DNA of 12,336 nucleotides from DATADF01 sp046263155 (GTDB lineage: Bacteria; Actinomycetota; CADDZG01; WHSQ01). The position numbers and the translations under genes are program-made. The stretch spans positions 1 to 12,336 of the forward strand of contig JBHELF010000021.1 of NCBI GenBank assembly GCA_046263155.1. The letters are read 5' to 3'. This document shows positions 1-6,965 of this stretch, one piece after another. How positions within the stretch are numbered: the stretch's first letter is position 1; the number at the start of each line of letters is the position of its first letter. Under the pieces are notes generated by a model that saw nothing but the letters and a program-made list of their open reading frames with translations, was not told the DNA's origin and ran no database searches.

Positions 1-597
1 ATGCACGCAGACGAGCCGGGGCTCGAGTACCGGGCGCCCTCGTGGCGTCACCTGACATCGCGCACGGTGACTCTGACGTGGCGCGACGGCGGCACGATCA
101 CGAACCTGGCCCCCGATCCTCACGGCGTCGAGAGCGATCCAGTTGTGAGGTCCCGAGACGCGCGTATCCCTAAGTGCTACACGACCGATCAGCGCAATGC
201 CGGGCCGGGCGTTCTCAGCTACACATCGGCTCCGATGCCGCAAGCGACCGCCGTCATTGGGATACCTCGGGTCCGCCTCGAGTACACGACCGCCTCTTCC
301 GACTATTGGATCGGGGCGCGTCTTTACGACCTGGCTCCGGAGGGGGATATGACTCTCATAACGCGTGGCATCTGCAGGGTCAACACGGCAACCGCGAAGG
401 ATCGCCTCTGCGACGTGTTCGACCTGTTCGGAGTGGCCTGGCTGCTCGAGGAGGAGCACGCCTTCGTGCTGGAGGTCACCCAGTCGGACTCGCCCTACTT
501 GCGCAGGGACAACATCCCCTCGTCGGTCACGGTGACCTCGGCCGACCTGACGATCCCGGTGGCCCGCCCGGAATTCGAAAAGGACCCCCGGGCCTGA
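1..597 (+). CDS. CocE/NonD-family hydrolase, C-terminal part (5' end outside window)
   Basis: The 198 visible residues look like the C-terminal non-catalytic beta-sandwich (jelly-roll) domain of CocE/NonD or X-Pro dipeptidyl-peptidase-like serine hydrolases. The pattern is 'VLSYTSAPMP' near residues 72-81, 'VRLEYTTASSDYWIGARLYD' near 91-110, then 'PEGDMTLITRG' and a final strand pair ending 'LTIPV'. Family members hydrolyse acyl or peptide bonds with an alpha/beta-hydrolase domain and Ser-Asp-His triad, which would lie upstream and is not visible, so the substrate cannot be stated. An ATG sits exactly at base 1, but the domain is never a whole protein in this family, so I treat the gene as cut by the window edge. 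It ends at TGA 595-597. The 87-base gap and promoter candidate that follow suggest it is transcribed apart from adnAB. The domain call is by pattern only; the exact subfamily is uncertain. Confidence 0.72.
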   Translation: MHADEPGLEYRAPSWRHLTSRTVTLTWRDGGTITNLAPDPHGVESDPVVRSRDARIPKCYTTDQRNAGPGVLSYTSAPMPQATAVIGIPRVRLEYTTASSDYWIGARLYDLAPEGDMTLITRGICRVNTATAKDRLCDVFDLFGVAWLLEEEHAFVLEVTQSDSPYLRRDNIPSSVTVTSADLTIPVARPEFEKDPRA

Positions 598-606
598 ACT
601 TTTTTT
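561..606 (+). terminator. Possible intrinsic terminator after the hydrolase gene
   Basis: GGCCCG at 561-566 can pair with CGGGCC at 589-594, and seven T residues follow at 600-606. The stem is only 6 bp, the loop is 22 bases, and the stem overlaps the last codons. The geometry is therefore poor, although the T run after a GC palindrome is suggestive in DNA this rich in GC. Confidence 0.3.
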
Positions 607-618
607 CGCGGAGGAAGT

Positions 619-646
619 GATTTCTGTCACACCCCCCGGCTAACGT
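619..646 (+). promoter_or_regulatory. Candidate PafBC-type (DNA-damage) promoter of adnAB
   Basis: The word GATTTCTGTC (619-628) is followed by A and, starting 16 bases after the first T of TGTC, by a -10-like TAACGT (641-646). This is the arrangement of the RecA-independent DNA-damage promoters used by PafBC in mycobacteria: a TGTCR element near -26, a TANNNT -10 box and no good -35. The GTGG usually following TGTCR is absent here (CACC). The predicted start is near G653, giving a leader of about 30 bases that keeps the Shine-Dalgarno sequence. The same word and spacing recur before lhr at 8184-8211, which is the main support. Confidence 0.48.
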
Positions 647-670
647 GAGCCCGAAGGCTCAGTTAGGGGG
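632..670 (+). repeat. Inverted repeat (hairpin) between promoter and adnA start
   Basis: CTAAC (640-644) and TGAGCC (646-651) pair with GTTAG (662-666) and GGCTCA (656-661) around a CGAA loop, with G645 bulged: 11 bp. C residues at 632-637 can add four pairs with GGGG 667-670 across a two-base GG bulge, which would bury the whole AGGGGG Shine-Dalgarno sequence. If transcription starts upstream, this is an RNA structure masking the ribosome site. If it starts near 653, as the promoter candidate predicts, only half is transcribed and the dyad is better read as a protein-binding operator over the start site. Confidence 0.55.
665..670 (+). promoter_or_regulatory. Shine-Dalgarno sequence of adnA
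   Basis: AGGGGG lies 14 bases before GTG 685, which is long, but exactly 5 bases before an in-frame ATC at 676. It is the only purine-rich ribosome site candidate in the leader. See the finding on the adnA start codon. Confidence 0.45.
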
Positions 671-684
671 AAACCATCAAGAAA

Positions 685-3600
685 GTGCAGCTAGACGAGG
701 CCCAGCGCCGGGTCGTCGACCACGGCGCAGGTCCGCTGCTCGTCCTTGGGGGGCCGGGAACCGGCAAGAGCTGGAGTCTCGAGGAGCGTTTTCTGGCGCT
801 CGTCGCAGGATCCGCGGCGGCCGAGCCCGAGGGACTGAGCTCCGATCGCATCCTCTTTCTGGTGCCGAACCGGGCGCACAAGATCGCCCTGCAGGACAGG
901 CTGACCAAGCGGCTCCTTTACGACCTCGATCTGAAGGCTCTGATCGAGGTCCCCGTCTACACCTGGCACGGGTTCGCCTATCACTTGGTCTCGCGCCACT
1001 ACGACAAGCTCGGATATTCCGAGCCTCCGGTTCTACTGACCAGCCCCGAGCAATGGGGGTCGGTGCGCGACGCCTTGGCGCGCGAGCCCGAGGCCAACTG
1101 GCCCCACCACAAACACCTTCTTCGGAACCCCGGATTCGTGGACGAGGTCGTCGACTTCTTTATCCGCGTGGGCCAGCGGGCGATGGATCCCCCCGAGCTC
1201 GAACCACTCGCGCGTGTCCGTCCGGCGTGGGCCGAGTTGATCGCCTTCTACAAGCGTCACCACACTCAGCTTCGACAGCGAAGCCGTGTCGATTACCCGA
1301 CGCTTCTCCGGGATGCCGCCGAACTCATTGCCAATTTCGATGACGTCCGAGCCTCGCTGCATGAACGCTTTCGACACATTCTCGTCGACGACGGGCAGGA
1401 GCTTGCGCTCGTCCAGCAACGACTTCTGCATTTCCTCACCGGCTTCACGACGGGCGGTCCATCGGAGCGCTCCCTTGTGCTGGCCGCCGATCCCGACTCC
1501 GCGATCGAGACTTTCCGCGGTGCGGATCCGGATTGGCTGGATACGTTTTCAAAAGAGTTCGGTGAGCACCCGACCATCACACTTCAGACGTCCTACCGAC
1601 TCGGCGAGGGGTTGGGTTCGGCGGCGGCTCAACTCATCGAGCACAACGAGACGCGCTCTCATCGAGCTAATTCCTTCGTAGGGGATTCGACCCTCGAGGT
1701 AAGGCGCTTCGGAAGCCTCGCGGGCGAGGTCGATGCGATCGCGCGGGCGATACGGAGCGCGCACCTGGATGAGGGCCTGGCATACGAGGACATGGCCATC
1801 CTTATTACTTCTCCTCGCTCGATGCTTCCGCCGTTGGAGCGGGCGCTCGACGCTCTGCAGGTGCCTTTTTCGGTCGCGGCCCCCGACCGTCCTTTGGCGG
1901 GAGAGCCCATCGTGCGCGCGTTCACAGACCTTGCCGCCTACGCGTTCGCGGACGAACCCGACGACGCGGATCTCGCACAGCTTCTTCGCTGCCCCCTGAT
2001 CGATCTCGACGACGGTTCGGTGAGGGAGCTGGAGCGTCTGGCGAGACTTGCGGGCCGCAGCCTTGCGGCCACGGTCGAGGATTCGCCCGATATCGGCGGG
2101 GACCCGACGGCGCCGCCAAAACTTGCGGAGCTCATCGAGCTGCGGGATCTGCTGCGCGAACGCAAAGATGCGCCCGCCGACGACGCTTTCTGGGCGGTCT
2201 GGGAGCGGTCGACTCTGTGCAAGCAGCTGCGCGAGCGCGCCGCCACGAGCGTCGACGACCCCGCCCACAGAGAGCTCGATGCTCTCGTTGCATTCAGCCG
2301 CGCCCTGGGGCGGTTCGTCGAACGACGGCGCGGAAGCGGAACCTTCTTGGAGTATGTGGACGCGATCGGGCGGGCGGACTTCGGATCCGACCCCTGGCTT
2401 CCCCCGGAGAGAGCGCGCGGCGGCGTGAGTGTGGGCTCCTTCCACGGTGCCAAGGGCAAGCAGTGGTCGTTGGTGGCGGTGGCTGGCGTGGTCGAGGGAT
2501 CGATCCCGAAGGGTCGGCGCGCGACGGGGCTCTTCGATCCCTATTTCCTCGACGAGGTCGACCCCATCAAGCGCGTTCGTCGCAACGAGATGGAGGATCG
2601 ACGCGTTCTGTACGTCGCGCTGACGCGTGCGTCGGGACGATGCATCGTGACTACGTCGCCGGGTCCCACGCGCCGCGGTGAGCCCAGCCGCTTCATCGCC
2701 GAGATGGTGGAGGACATCCCGGAAGTCGAATCAAGCGTTGAGGGTCCTCCGCTTACCTTCGCCGAAGCCGCCGCGCGCCATCGCCGCACGCTGGCCGATA
2801 CACAGGCACCCGCGGCCGAGCGGATTGCGGCTCTCGGCGCCATTGCTCAGATCTGCAAGCTCGATCCCAGCTGTACTTCCGCGCAACCGCAGGAATGGTG
2901 GTGGCGGTGGGACTGGACGGAAGGCGCGCTTTCCATCCGGGAGCAGCAAAGTGACCCAGAGGACGATCTTCCTCTCGACAAGCTGCGCACCAGCTACTCT
3001 CGAATCTCGACTTACGACAACTGCGGGCTTCAGTACCTCTTCTCCGTGGCGCTCGGGTTCGACCCCGAGACGAGTCACAACATGGCGTTCGGTTCGGTCG
3101 TGCACAAGGTCTTCGAGGAGTTGGAAACCGGCGTTCTGCCCGTCGAGCCGGCCGCCGCGTTCGCGCGCTACGACGAGCTCTTCAAGGAGATCGAAAACCA
3201 GTTCCCGAACCGGGCGATGGCGCGTCAGTTCTACCGCGACGGCCAGGTGATGATCGAGCGATACGGAAAGTACTTGGACCCCGGCAGCGCGGAGCGGGCC
3301 GAGGTCAGCTTTAAAGTCGATCTCGACGGTCACCGCATCACAGGTCGAATCGACCGGGTGGACAAGCGCGCGACCAAGATAGTGATCAGCGACTACAAGA
3401 CGTCCCGTCATCCGATGCAGGTCCCGGAGGCGCGGGAGTCTCTGCAGCTCGCGATCTACAACCTCGCGGCGCGTTCTGACCCCGAATTAAGCGCGCTCGG
3501 AGAGCCGGGACTGATGCAGCTCCTCTACCCGGGAGCCCCACTGTCGCGCGGCGACGTAGCCAAACGCACGCAGACGCCGGAGGAGGCCGAGGAGGCGCTG

Positions 3601-3732
3601 AAACGTCTTCCGAGTTTGATCGAGGGAGTGCTCGCCGAAGACTTCCGGCCCGATCCGGAAGCCGACTGCCACTTCTGCAAGTTCAAGCCTCTGTGTCCGC
3701 TGTGGGCCGAGGGCAAGGAGCTTCCGGCGTGA
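685..3732 (+). CDS. adnA: AdnA subunit of AdnAB helicase-nuclease
   Basis: This 1015-residue protein has a UvrD/Rep (SF1A) motor (about 1-660) and a C-terminal PD-(D/E)XK nuclease (about 770-1015), the layout and length of actinobacterial AdnA. Seen: Q7, Walker A GGPGTGKS (K28), motif II DDGQ (235-238), motif III with D269 and R278, R305 of motif IV, H587/K590 of motif V, and 'YVALTRA' with R648. Nuclease residues are H807, D890, D903 with K905, and Q921/Y925. Four cysteines, C780, C995, C998 and C1004, form the iron-sulphur pattern of the AddB/Cas4 nuclease class. In mycobacteria AdnA cuts the 5' strand during break resection and its motor contributes little. The D-for-E change in motif II and S272 for the motif III glutamine agree with that. 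The start is GTG 685; the frame is closed upstream at TAG 664-666. It overlaps adnB by 4 bases. Confidence 0.92.
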   Translation: MQLDEAQRRVVDHGAGPLLVLGGPGTGKSWSLEERFLALVAGSAAAEPEGLSSDRILFLVPNRAHKIALQDRLTKRLLYDLDLKALIEVPVYTWHGFAYHLVSRHYDKLGYSEPPVLLTSPEQWGSVRDALAREPEANWPHHKHLLRNPGFVDEVVDFFIRVGQRAMDPPELEPLARVRPAWAELIAFYKRHHTQLRQRSRVDYPTLLRDAAELIANFDDVRASLHERFRHILVDDGQELALVQQRLLHFLTGFTTGGPSERSLVLAADPDSAIETFRGADPDWLDTFSKEFGEHPTITLQTSYRLGEGLGSAAAQLIEHNETRSHRANSFVGDSTLEVRRFGSLAGEVDAIARAIRSAHLDEGLAYEDMAILITSPRSMLPPLERALDALQVPFSVAAPDRPLAGEPIVRAFTDLAAYAFADEPDDADLAQLLRCPLIDLDDGSVRELERLARLAGRSLAATVEDSPDIGGDPTAPPKLAELIELRDLLRERKDAPADDAFWAVWERSTLCKQLRERAATSVDDPAHRELDALVAFSRALGRFVERRRGSGTFLEYVDAIGRADFGSDPWLPPERARGGVSVGSFHGAKGKQWSLVAVAGVVEGSIPKGRRATGLFDPYFLDEVDPIKRVRRNEMEDRRVLYVALTRASGRCIVTTSPGPTRRGEPSRFIAEMVEDIPEVESSVEGPPLTFAEAAARHRRTLADTQAPAAERIAALGAIAQICKLDPSCTSAQPQEWWWRWDWTEGALSIREQQSDPEDDLPLDKLRTSYSRISTYDNCGLQYLFSVALGFDPETSHNMAFGSVVHKVFEELETGVLPVEPAAAFARYDELFKEIENQFPNRAMARQFYRDGQVMIERYGKYLDPGSAERAEVSFKVDLDGHRITGRIDRVDKRATKIVISDYKTSRHPMQVPEARESLQLAIYNLAARSDPELSALGEPGLMQLLYPGAPLSRGDVAKRTQTPEEAEEALKRLPSLIEGVLAEDFRPDPEADCHFCKFKPLCPLWAEGKELPA
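3715..3720 (+). promoter_or_regulatory. Shine-Dalgarno sequence of adnB, inside adnA
   Basis: AAGGAG lies 8 bases before GTG 3729. It decides between two in-frame starts: the GTG at 3693 has no comparable site and would give a 40-base overlap with adnA. GTG 3729 gives a 4-base GTGA overlap, the usual form of translational coupling. Confidence 0.75.
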
Positions 3733-6700
3733 CGGCTATAGACCCGCGGCAGTCGGCGGCGATACGCGCCGCGTTGAGGGGCTACGAGCCCACGGACGAG
3801 CAATGGCGCGCAATCTCCCACCCTCTCGAGCCGCTGTATCTCATCGCCGGTGCCGGGTCGGGCAAGACGGCCGTGATGGCGGCCCGCATCGCGTGGGCAC
3901 TCGAAACGCAACCCTTCGCGCCTTCACAGATCCTCGGTCTCACGTTCACCAACAAGGCCGCGCAGGAGTTGTTGGAGCGCGTCCACCTGGCTCTCGAGCA
4001 CATCCCAGACGAGAGCGGTGAGGAAGTGACGGTGGCGACCTACAACGCGTTCGCCGCGGGCATCGTGCGCGATCACGGTCTGCTCGTCGACGTGGAGCCC
4101 GAGGCCGGTCTTCTGTCGGAGGCGCAGCAGTGGCAGCTGCTGCTCTCGTGTCTGGACGACCTTCCTCCATTCGAAGCGCTGGAGATCCGTTCGGCATACG
4201 TCGTGGGATCGGCTCTGGGTCTGGCTTCCTCGGTGGCCGATCACATGGTCGCGCTCGATGCGATCGACGCGGCCGCAGAGCAAATGCTTTCTCTGCAGGG
4301 CGCCGACGAGAAGATGATCGAGACCGCGGCGCAGCGCAAAGAGCTGGTGCGCGCGGTCGGTGCATATATGGCGGCCAAGCGCCGGACCTCTCGCATCGAC
4401 TTCGGCGATCAGATTTCCAAGGCGGTGGAGGTGCTCGAGGCCAATCCCGAGATCCGCGACGGCTACCGGCGACGGTTCCCGTTCGTGTTGCTCGACGAGT
4501 ACCAGGACACCAACGTCGCTCAGCGCCGCATGCTCCAGGCTCTCGTGGGCGAGGGCGGGGCCATCACGGCTGTAGGTGACGCGCGTCAGGCGATCTTCGC
4601 GTGGCGCGGTGCCACCATGTACAACCTGATCGGATTCCCCGACGACTTTCCGCGGGCGGACGGCGGACATTACGAGCCGGTATCTCTATCCGAGAATTTC
4701 CGCTCGGGCTCACACATCCTGGATGTCGCCAACGCAGTCGTGTCGAGAATCGACCCAGAACGCCGTCCCGGGGAACCGTTGCGCGCGGTCGAGTCGAACG
4801 GCAAGGGTTCGGTCTCGCTGGGCCTTTTCGGCAGCGAGCACGCGGAGGCCGAGTGGATCGCAACACAGTGCGAGGTCTTGCACGGCGAGGCGACGGCCGA
4901 GGATCGTCCGCCGGTGCAGTGGAAGGACATCGCGATCCTCGTGCGGCGCAAGGCCGCGATGGACGCGATCTTGCAGTCTCTAGAGGCCAAGCAGATCCCC
5001 GTCGAAGTCATCGGCTTGGGCGGACTTCTGAAGACGCCGGAGGTGACCGAGATCGTCGCCTGGCTTCGCGCGCTCGAATCGAAGCCGGGCGCCAACCGTT
5101 GGCTCGGTCGGATCCTCCTCGGCCCCCGTTGGCGCATCCACTACCGCGACCTGTCCCTGTTGGCGCGCTGGGCCACGGCCCAAAACTGGGCCTTCAGAGT
5201 GCGCCTCGCGGGCGGCGACGAGGAACTGGCGCGCGACATGGAGCCGGGCGACGTCGCCTATTCGCTGGCCGAGGCTCTGGGCCACCTCGACGAGATCGAG
5301 GGCCTCGGGACCGAGGCAAAACGACGTCTGCGCGCCTTCGGCGAGCGCCTGGCCGCGTTGAGAAAGAAGTCCAACGCACCGCTTCTCGAGTTGGTGCAAG
5401 AGATCATTCGTCAGACCGGTATCGTCGACGCGCTCGCGTCGTCGACTTCGCGCGCGGCCCCCGCCGCCCGGCAGAACATCTCGAACTTCCTCGATCAGGT
5501 CGCCAGCTTCGCTCCGGTCGAGGGCCAGGCGACGCTTCGCTCCTTTATCGCGTATCTCGATGCGGCCGAGGTCGCGGAGGAGACTCTCGAGGCCACTCAG
5601 CCCGCGGATCAGGATTCCGTGAAGCTCATGACCGTCCACTCCGCCAAGGGACTGGAATTCGAGTGTGTTTTCGTTCCCTCGGTTGCCGCGGCGGACGGCA
5701 AATCCGGCGGCAAGGTGTACTCGATCTTCCCGAACACACGCGCCTCGAATCCGTTGACGAGCTATTCGGAGCTTCCCTATGAGGTGAGGGACGACGCGAG
5801 TCATCTGCCTCGCTTCGAGGGCAATCTGAACCAGTTCAGGGAGGCGGTGAAGGAGCGCGTCATCGAGGACGAGCGCAGGCTCTTCTATGTCGCTCTGACG
5901 CGTGCCAAGCAGCGCCTCGCGGTGACGGCCGCATGGTGGTACGGGCGCGACAAGACCGCCAAGGGCCCGTCGGAATTCTGGGAGGACCTCGAGGCGCTCC
6001 AGGAGAGGGGCCTGGTCGAGATGGTGCAGCGCGACGAGATGCCCGAAGAAAACCCGATGTTCGAGGCTATGGAGGACCGGCGCGTATGGCCGCCCGAACC
6101 ACGTTCCGGCCGAGAAGACCCTGTGTTCCCCCAGGGTTGGGGGGTCGTCGCCGATGGCGTGGTGTCGGGCGAAGTCGCGATCGAATCACTGCTCGCGGAT
6201 CATGAATCGGACGCGGCCTCTACTGCCTCGGAGTTGATGGCGCACCACGTCAAGGATCTCGAGGTGATCGCGGCCGCTCAAGCCCCCCACTCTCCGCGAA
6301 CGCCGGAAGTGCCCGACATCGTTTCGGCCACGAATTTCGTCCGCTTGCTCGCGGGTGAGATCAGCGCCTGGCATCTGACCCGACCGTTGCCCGATCGACC
6401 GACGATTCAACGTCGGATCGGAACTGAGGTTCATCGCATCATCGAGGAAAAGACGCGCGCGATGGCCTCGTATCCGGCCGAGGAGGAGCTCGATGAGCCG
6501 GCCGAGGTTACGGATCCGAGCGTCATCGCGACGCTTCTGGAGAACTTCGGCACGAGTGGCTACACAGAGCGCTCTCCCGCGCAACTACCCAGCGGCGAGC
6601 TCATGGTGGAGCTTCCTTTCACGCTGCGCGTCCACGACAGGATCGTGAAAGGGCGTATCGATGCGGTGTACGAAACCGACGACGGCGGGGTCGAGATCGT

Positions 6701-6902
6701 CGACTTCAAGACGGGAGCCCGTTTCGAGGCGGGCGAACAGGATCAACTCGCGATCTACGCGGCCGCGCTCGATGCAAACGGCCTTCTTCCCGCGGGGAAG
6801 CGCGTGTTGCTCACCTATCTCTTCCTCGACGGCAAGCCCCCGCTGACGCGGGTATGGCGAGAGGCCGGACCGGCCCAGCCCTCGCTTTTCGCTCCCGACT
6901 AA
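3729..6902 (+). CDS. adnB: AdnB subunit of AdnAB helicase-nuclease
   Basis: This 1057-residue protein is an SF1A motor fused to a RecB-type nuclease. Motifs are complete: Q25, Walker A AGAGSGKT (K46), DEYQD (256-260), motif III VGDARQ with Q287 and 'AWRGA' (R293), R325, motif V 'TVHSAKGLEFE' (H637, K640) and motif VI 'FYVALTRAK' (R725). Near the C-terminus are H902, D978 in 'GRIDAVY', D992 and K994 in 'VDFKTG', and Q1006/Y1010. No cysteine cluster is present, as expected for AdnB. In mycobacterial AdnAB this subunit provides the working motor, moving on the 3' strand, and its own nuclease; the complex resects double-strand breaks ahead of RecA. The 'WRGA' form of motif III fits AdnB rather than UvrD1 or PcrA. 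The start is set by the ribosome site at 3715. An in-frame GTG at 3693 would add 12 residues. The pairing with adnA makes the assignment secure. Confidence 0.95.
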   Translation: MTAIDPRQSAAIRAALRGYEPTDEQWRAISHPLEPLYLIAGAGSGKTAVMAARIAWALETQPFAPSQILGLTFTNKAAQELLERVHLALEHIPDESGEEVTVATYNAFAAGIVRDHGLLVDVEPEAGLLSEAQQWQLLLSCLDDLPPFEALEIRSAYVVGSALGLASSVADHMVALDAIDAAAEQMLSLQGADEKMIETAAQRKELVRAVGAYMAAKRRTSRIDFGDQISKAVEVLEANPEIRDGYRRRFPFVLLDEYQDTNVAQRRMLQALVGEGGAITAVGDARQAIFAWRGATMYNLIGFPDDFPRADGGHYEPVSLSENFRSGSHILDVANAVVSRIDPERRPGEPLRAVESNGKGSVSLGLFGSEHAEAEWIATQCEVLHGEATAEDRPPVQWKDIAILVRRKAAMDAILQSLEAKQIPVEVIGLGGLLKTPEVTEIVAWLRALESKPGANRWLGRILLGPRWRIHYRDLSLLARWATAQNWAFRVRLAGGDEELARDMEPGDVAYSLAEALGHLDEIEGLGTEAKRRLRAFGERLAALRKKSNAPLLELVQEIIRQTGIVDALASSTSRAAPAARQNISNFLDQVASFAPVEGQATLRSFIAYLDAAEVAEETLEATQPADQDSVKLMTVHSAKGLEFECVFVPSVAAADGKSGGKVYSIFPNTRASNPLTSYSELPYEVRDDASHLPRFEGNLNQFREAVKERVIEDERRLFYVALTRAKQRLAVTAAWWYGRDKTAKGPSEFWEDLEALQERGLVEMVQRDEMPEENPMFEAMEDRRVWPPEPRSGREDPVFPQGWGVVADGVVSGEVAIESLLADHESDAASTASELMAHHVKDLEVIAAAQAPHSPRTPEVPDIVSATNFVRLLAGEISAWHLTRPLPDRPTIQRRIGTEVHRIIEEKTRAMASYPAEEELDEPAEVTDPSVIATLLENFGTSGYTERSPAQLPSGELMVELPFTLRVHDRIVKGRIDAVYETDDGGVEIVDFKTGARFEAGEQDQLAIYAAALDANGLLPAGKRVLLTYLFLDGKPPLTRVWREAGPAQPSLFAPD

Positions 6903-6913
6903 ACTGCCGGAAG

Positions 6914-6965
6914 GTGTGCCGGGAAGTCTGGTCGGCGACCAATTGGTCGCGACCGGGAGGCACGC
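6914..6965 (+). promoter_or_regulatory. Nested palindromes in the adnB-nhaA gap, masking the nhaA ribosome site
   Basis: GGTCG (6930-6934) pairs with CGACC (6950-6954), and inside it CGACC (6936-6940) pairs with GGTCG (6945-6949) around AATT: 10 bp with one bulged G (6935). Read as DNA, 6935-6950 is a perfect 16-base palindrome centred on AATT. A further stem of 6914-6920 with 6959-6965 (7 bp, one G-T) would enclose this hairpin and pair the end of the Shine-Dalgarno sequence up to the start codon. No T run follows, so it is not an intrinsic terminator. It could be an operator for an nhaA regulator or an RNA element limiting translation; the sequence does not decide. Confidence 0.5.
6955..6960 (+). 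promoter_or_regulatory. Shine-Dalgarno sequence of nhaA
   Basis: GGGAGG lies 5 bases before TTG 6966 and supports that rare start codon. It directly abuts the hairpin ending at 6954. Confidence 0.65.

Noticed and set aside
617..643. Eight-codon reading frame GTG...TAA after GGAGG, as a leader peptide for an attenuator before adnA
   Set aside because: GGAGG (610-614) is only two bases from the GTG, too close for efficient initiation, and the promoter candidate places transcription start downstream of this frame.
619..670. LexA (SOS) box upstream of adnA
   Set aside because: No sequence close to the actinobacterial GAACN4GTTC-type box is present. The dyad found has unrelated arms.
6930..6960. 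Intrinsic terminator between adnB and nhaA
   Set aside because: The hairpin is strong but is followed by GGGAGGC, not a T run.
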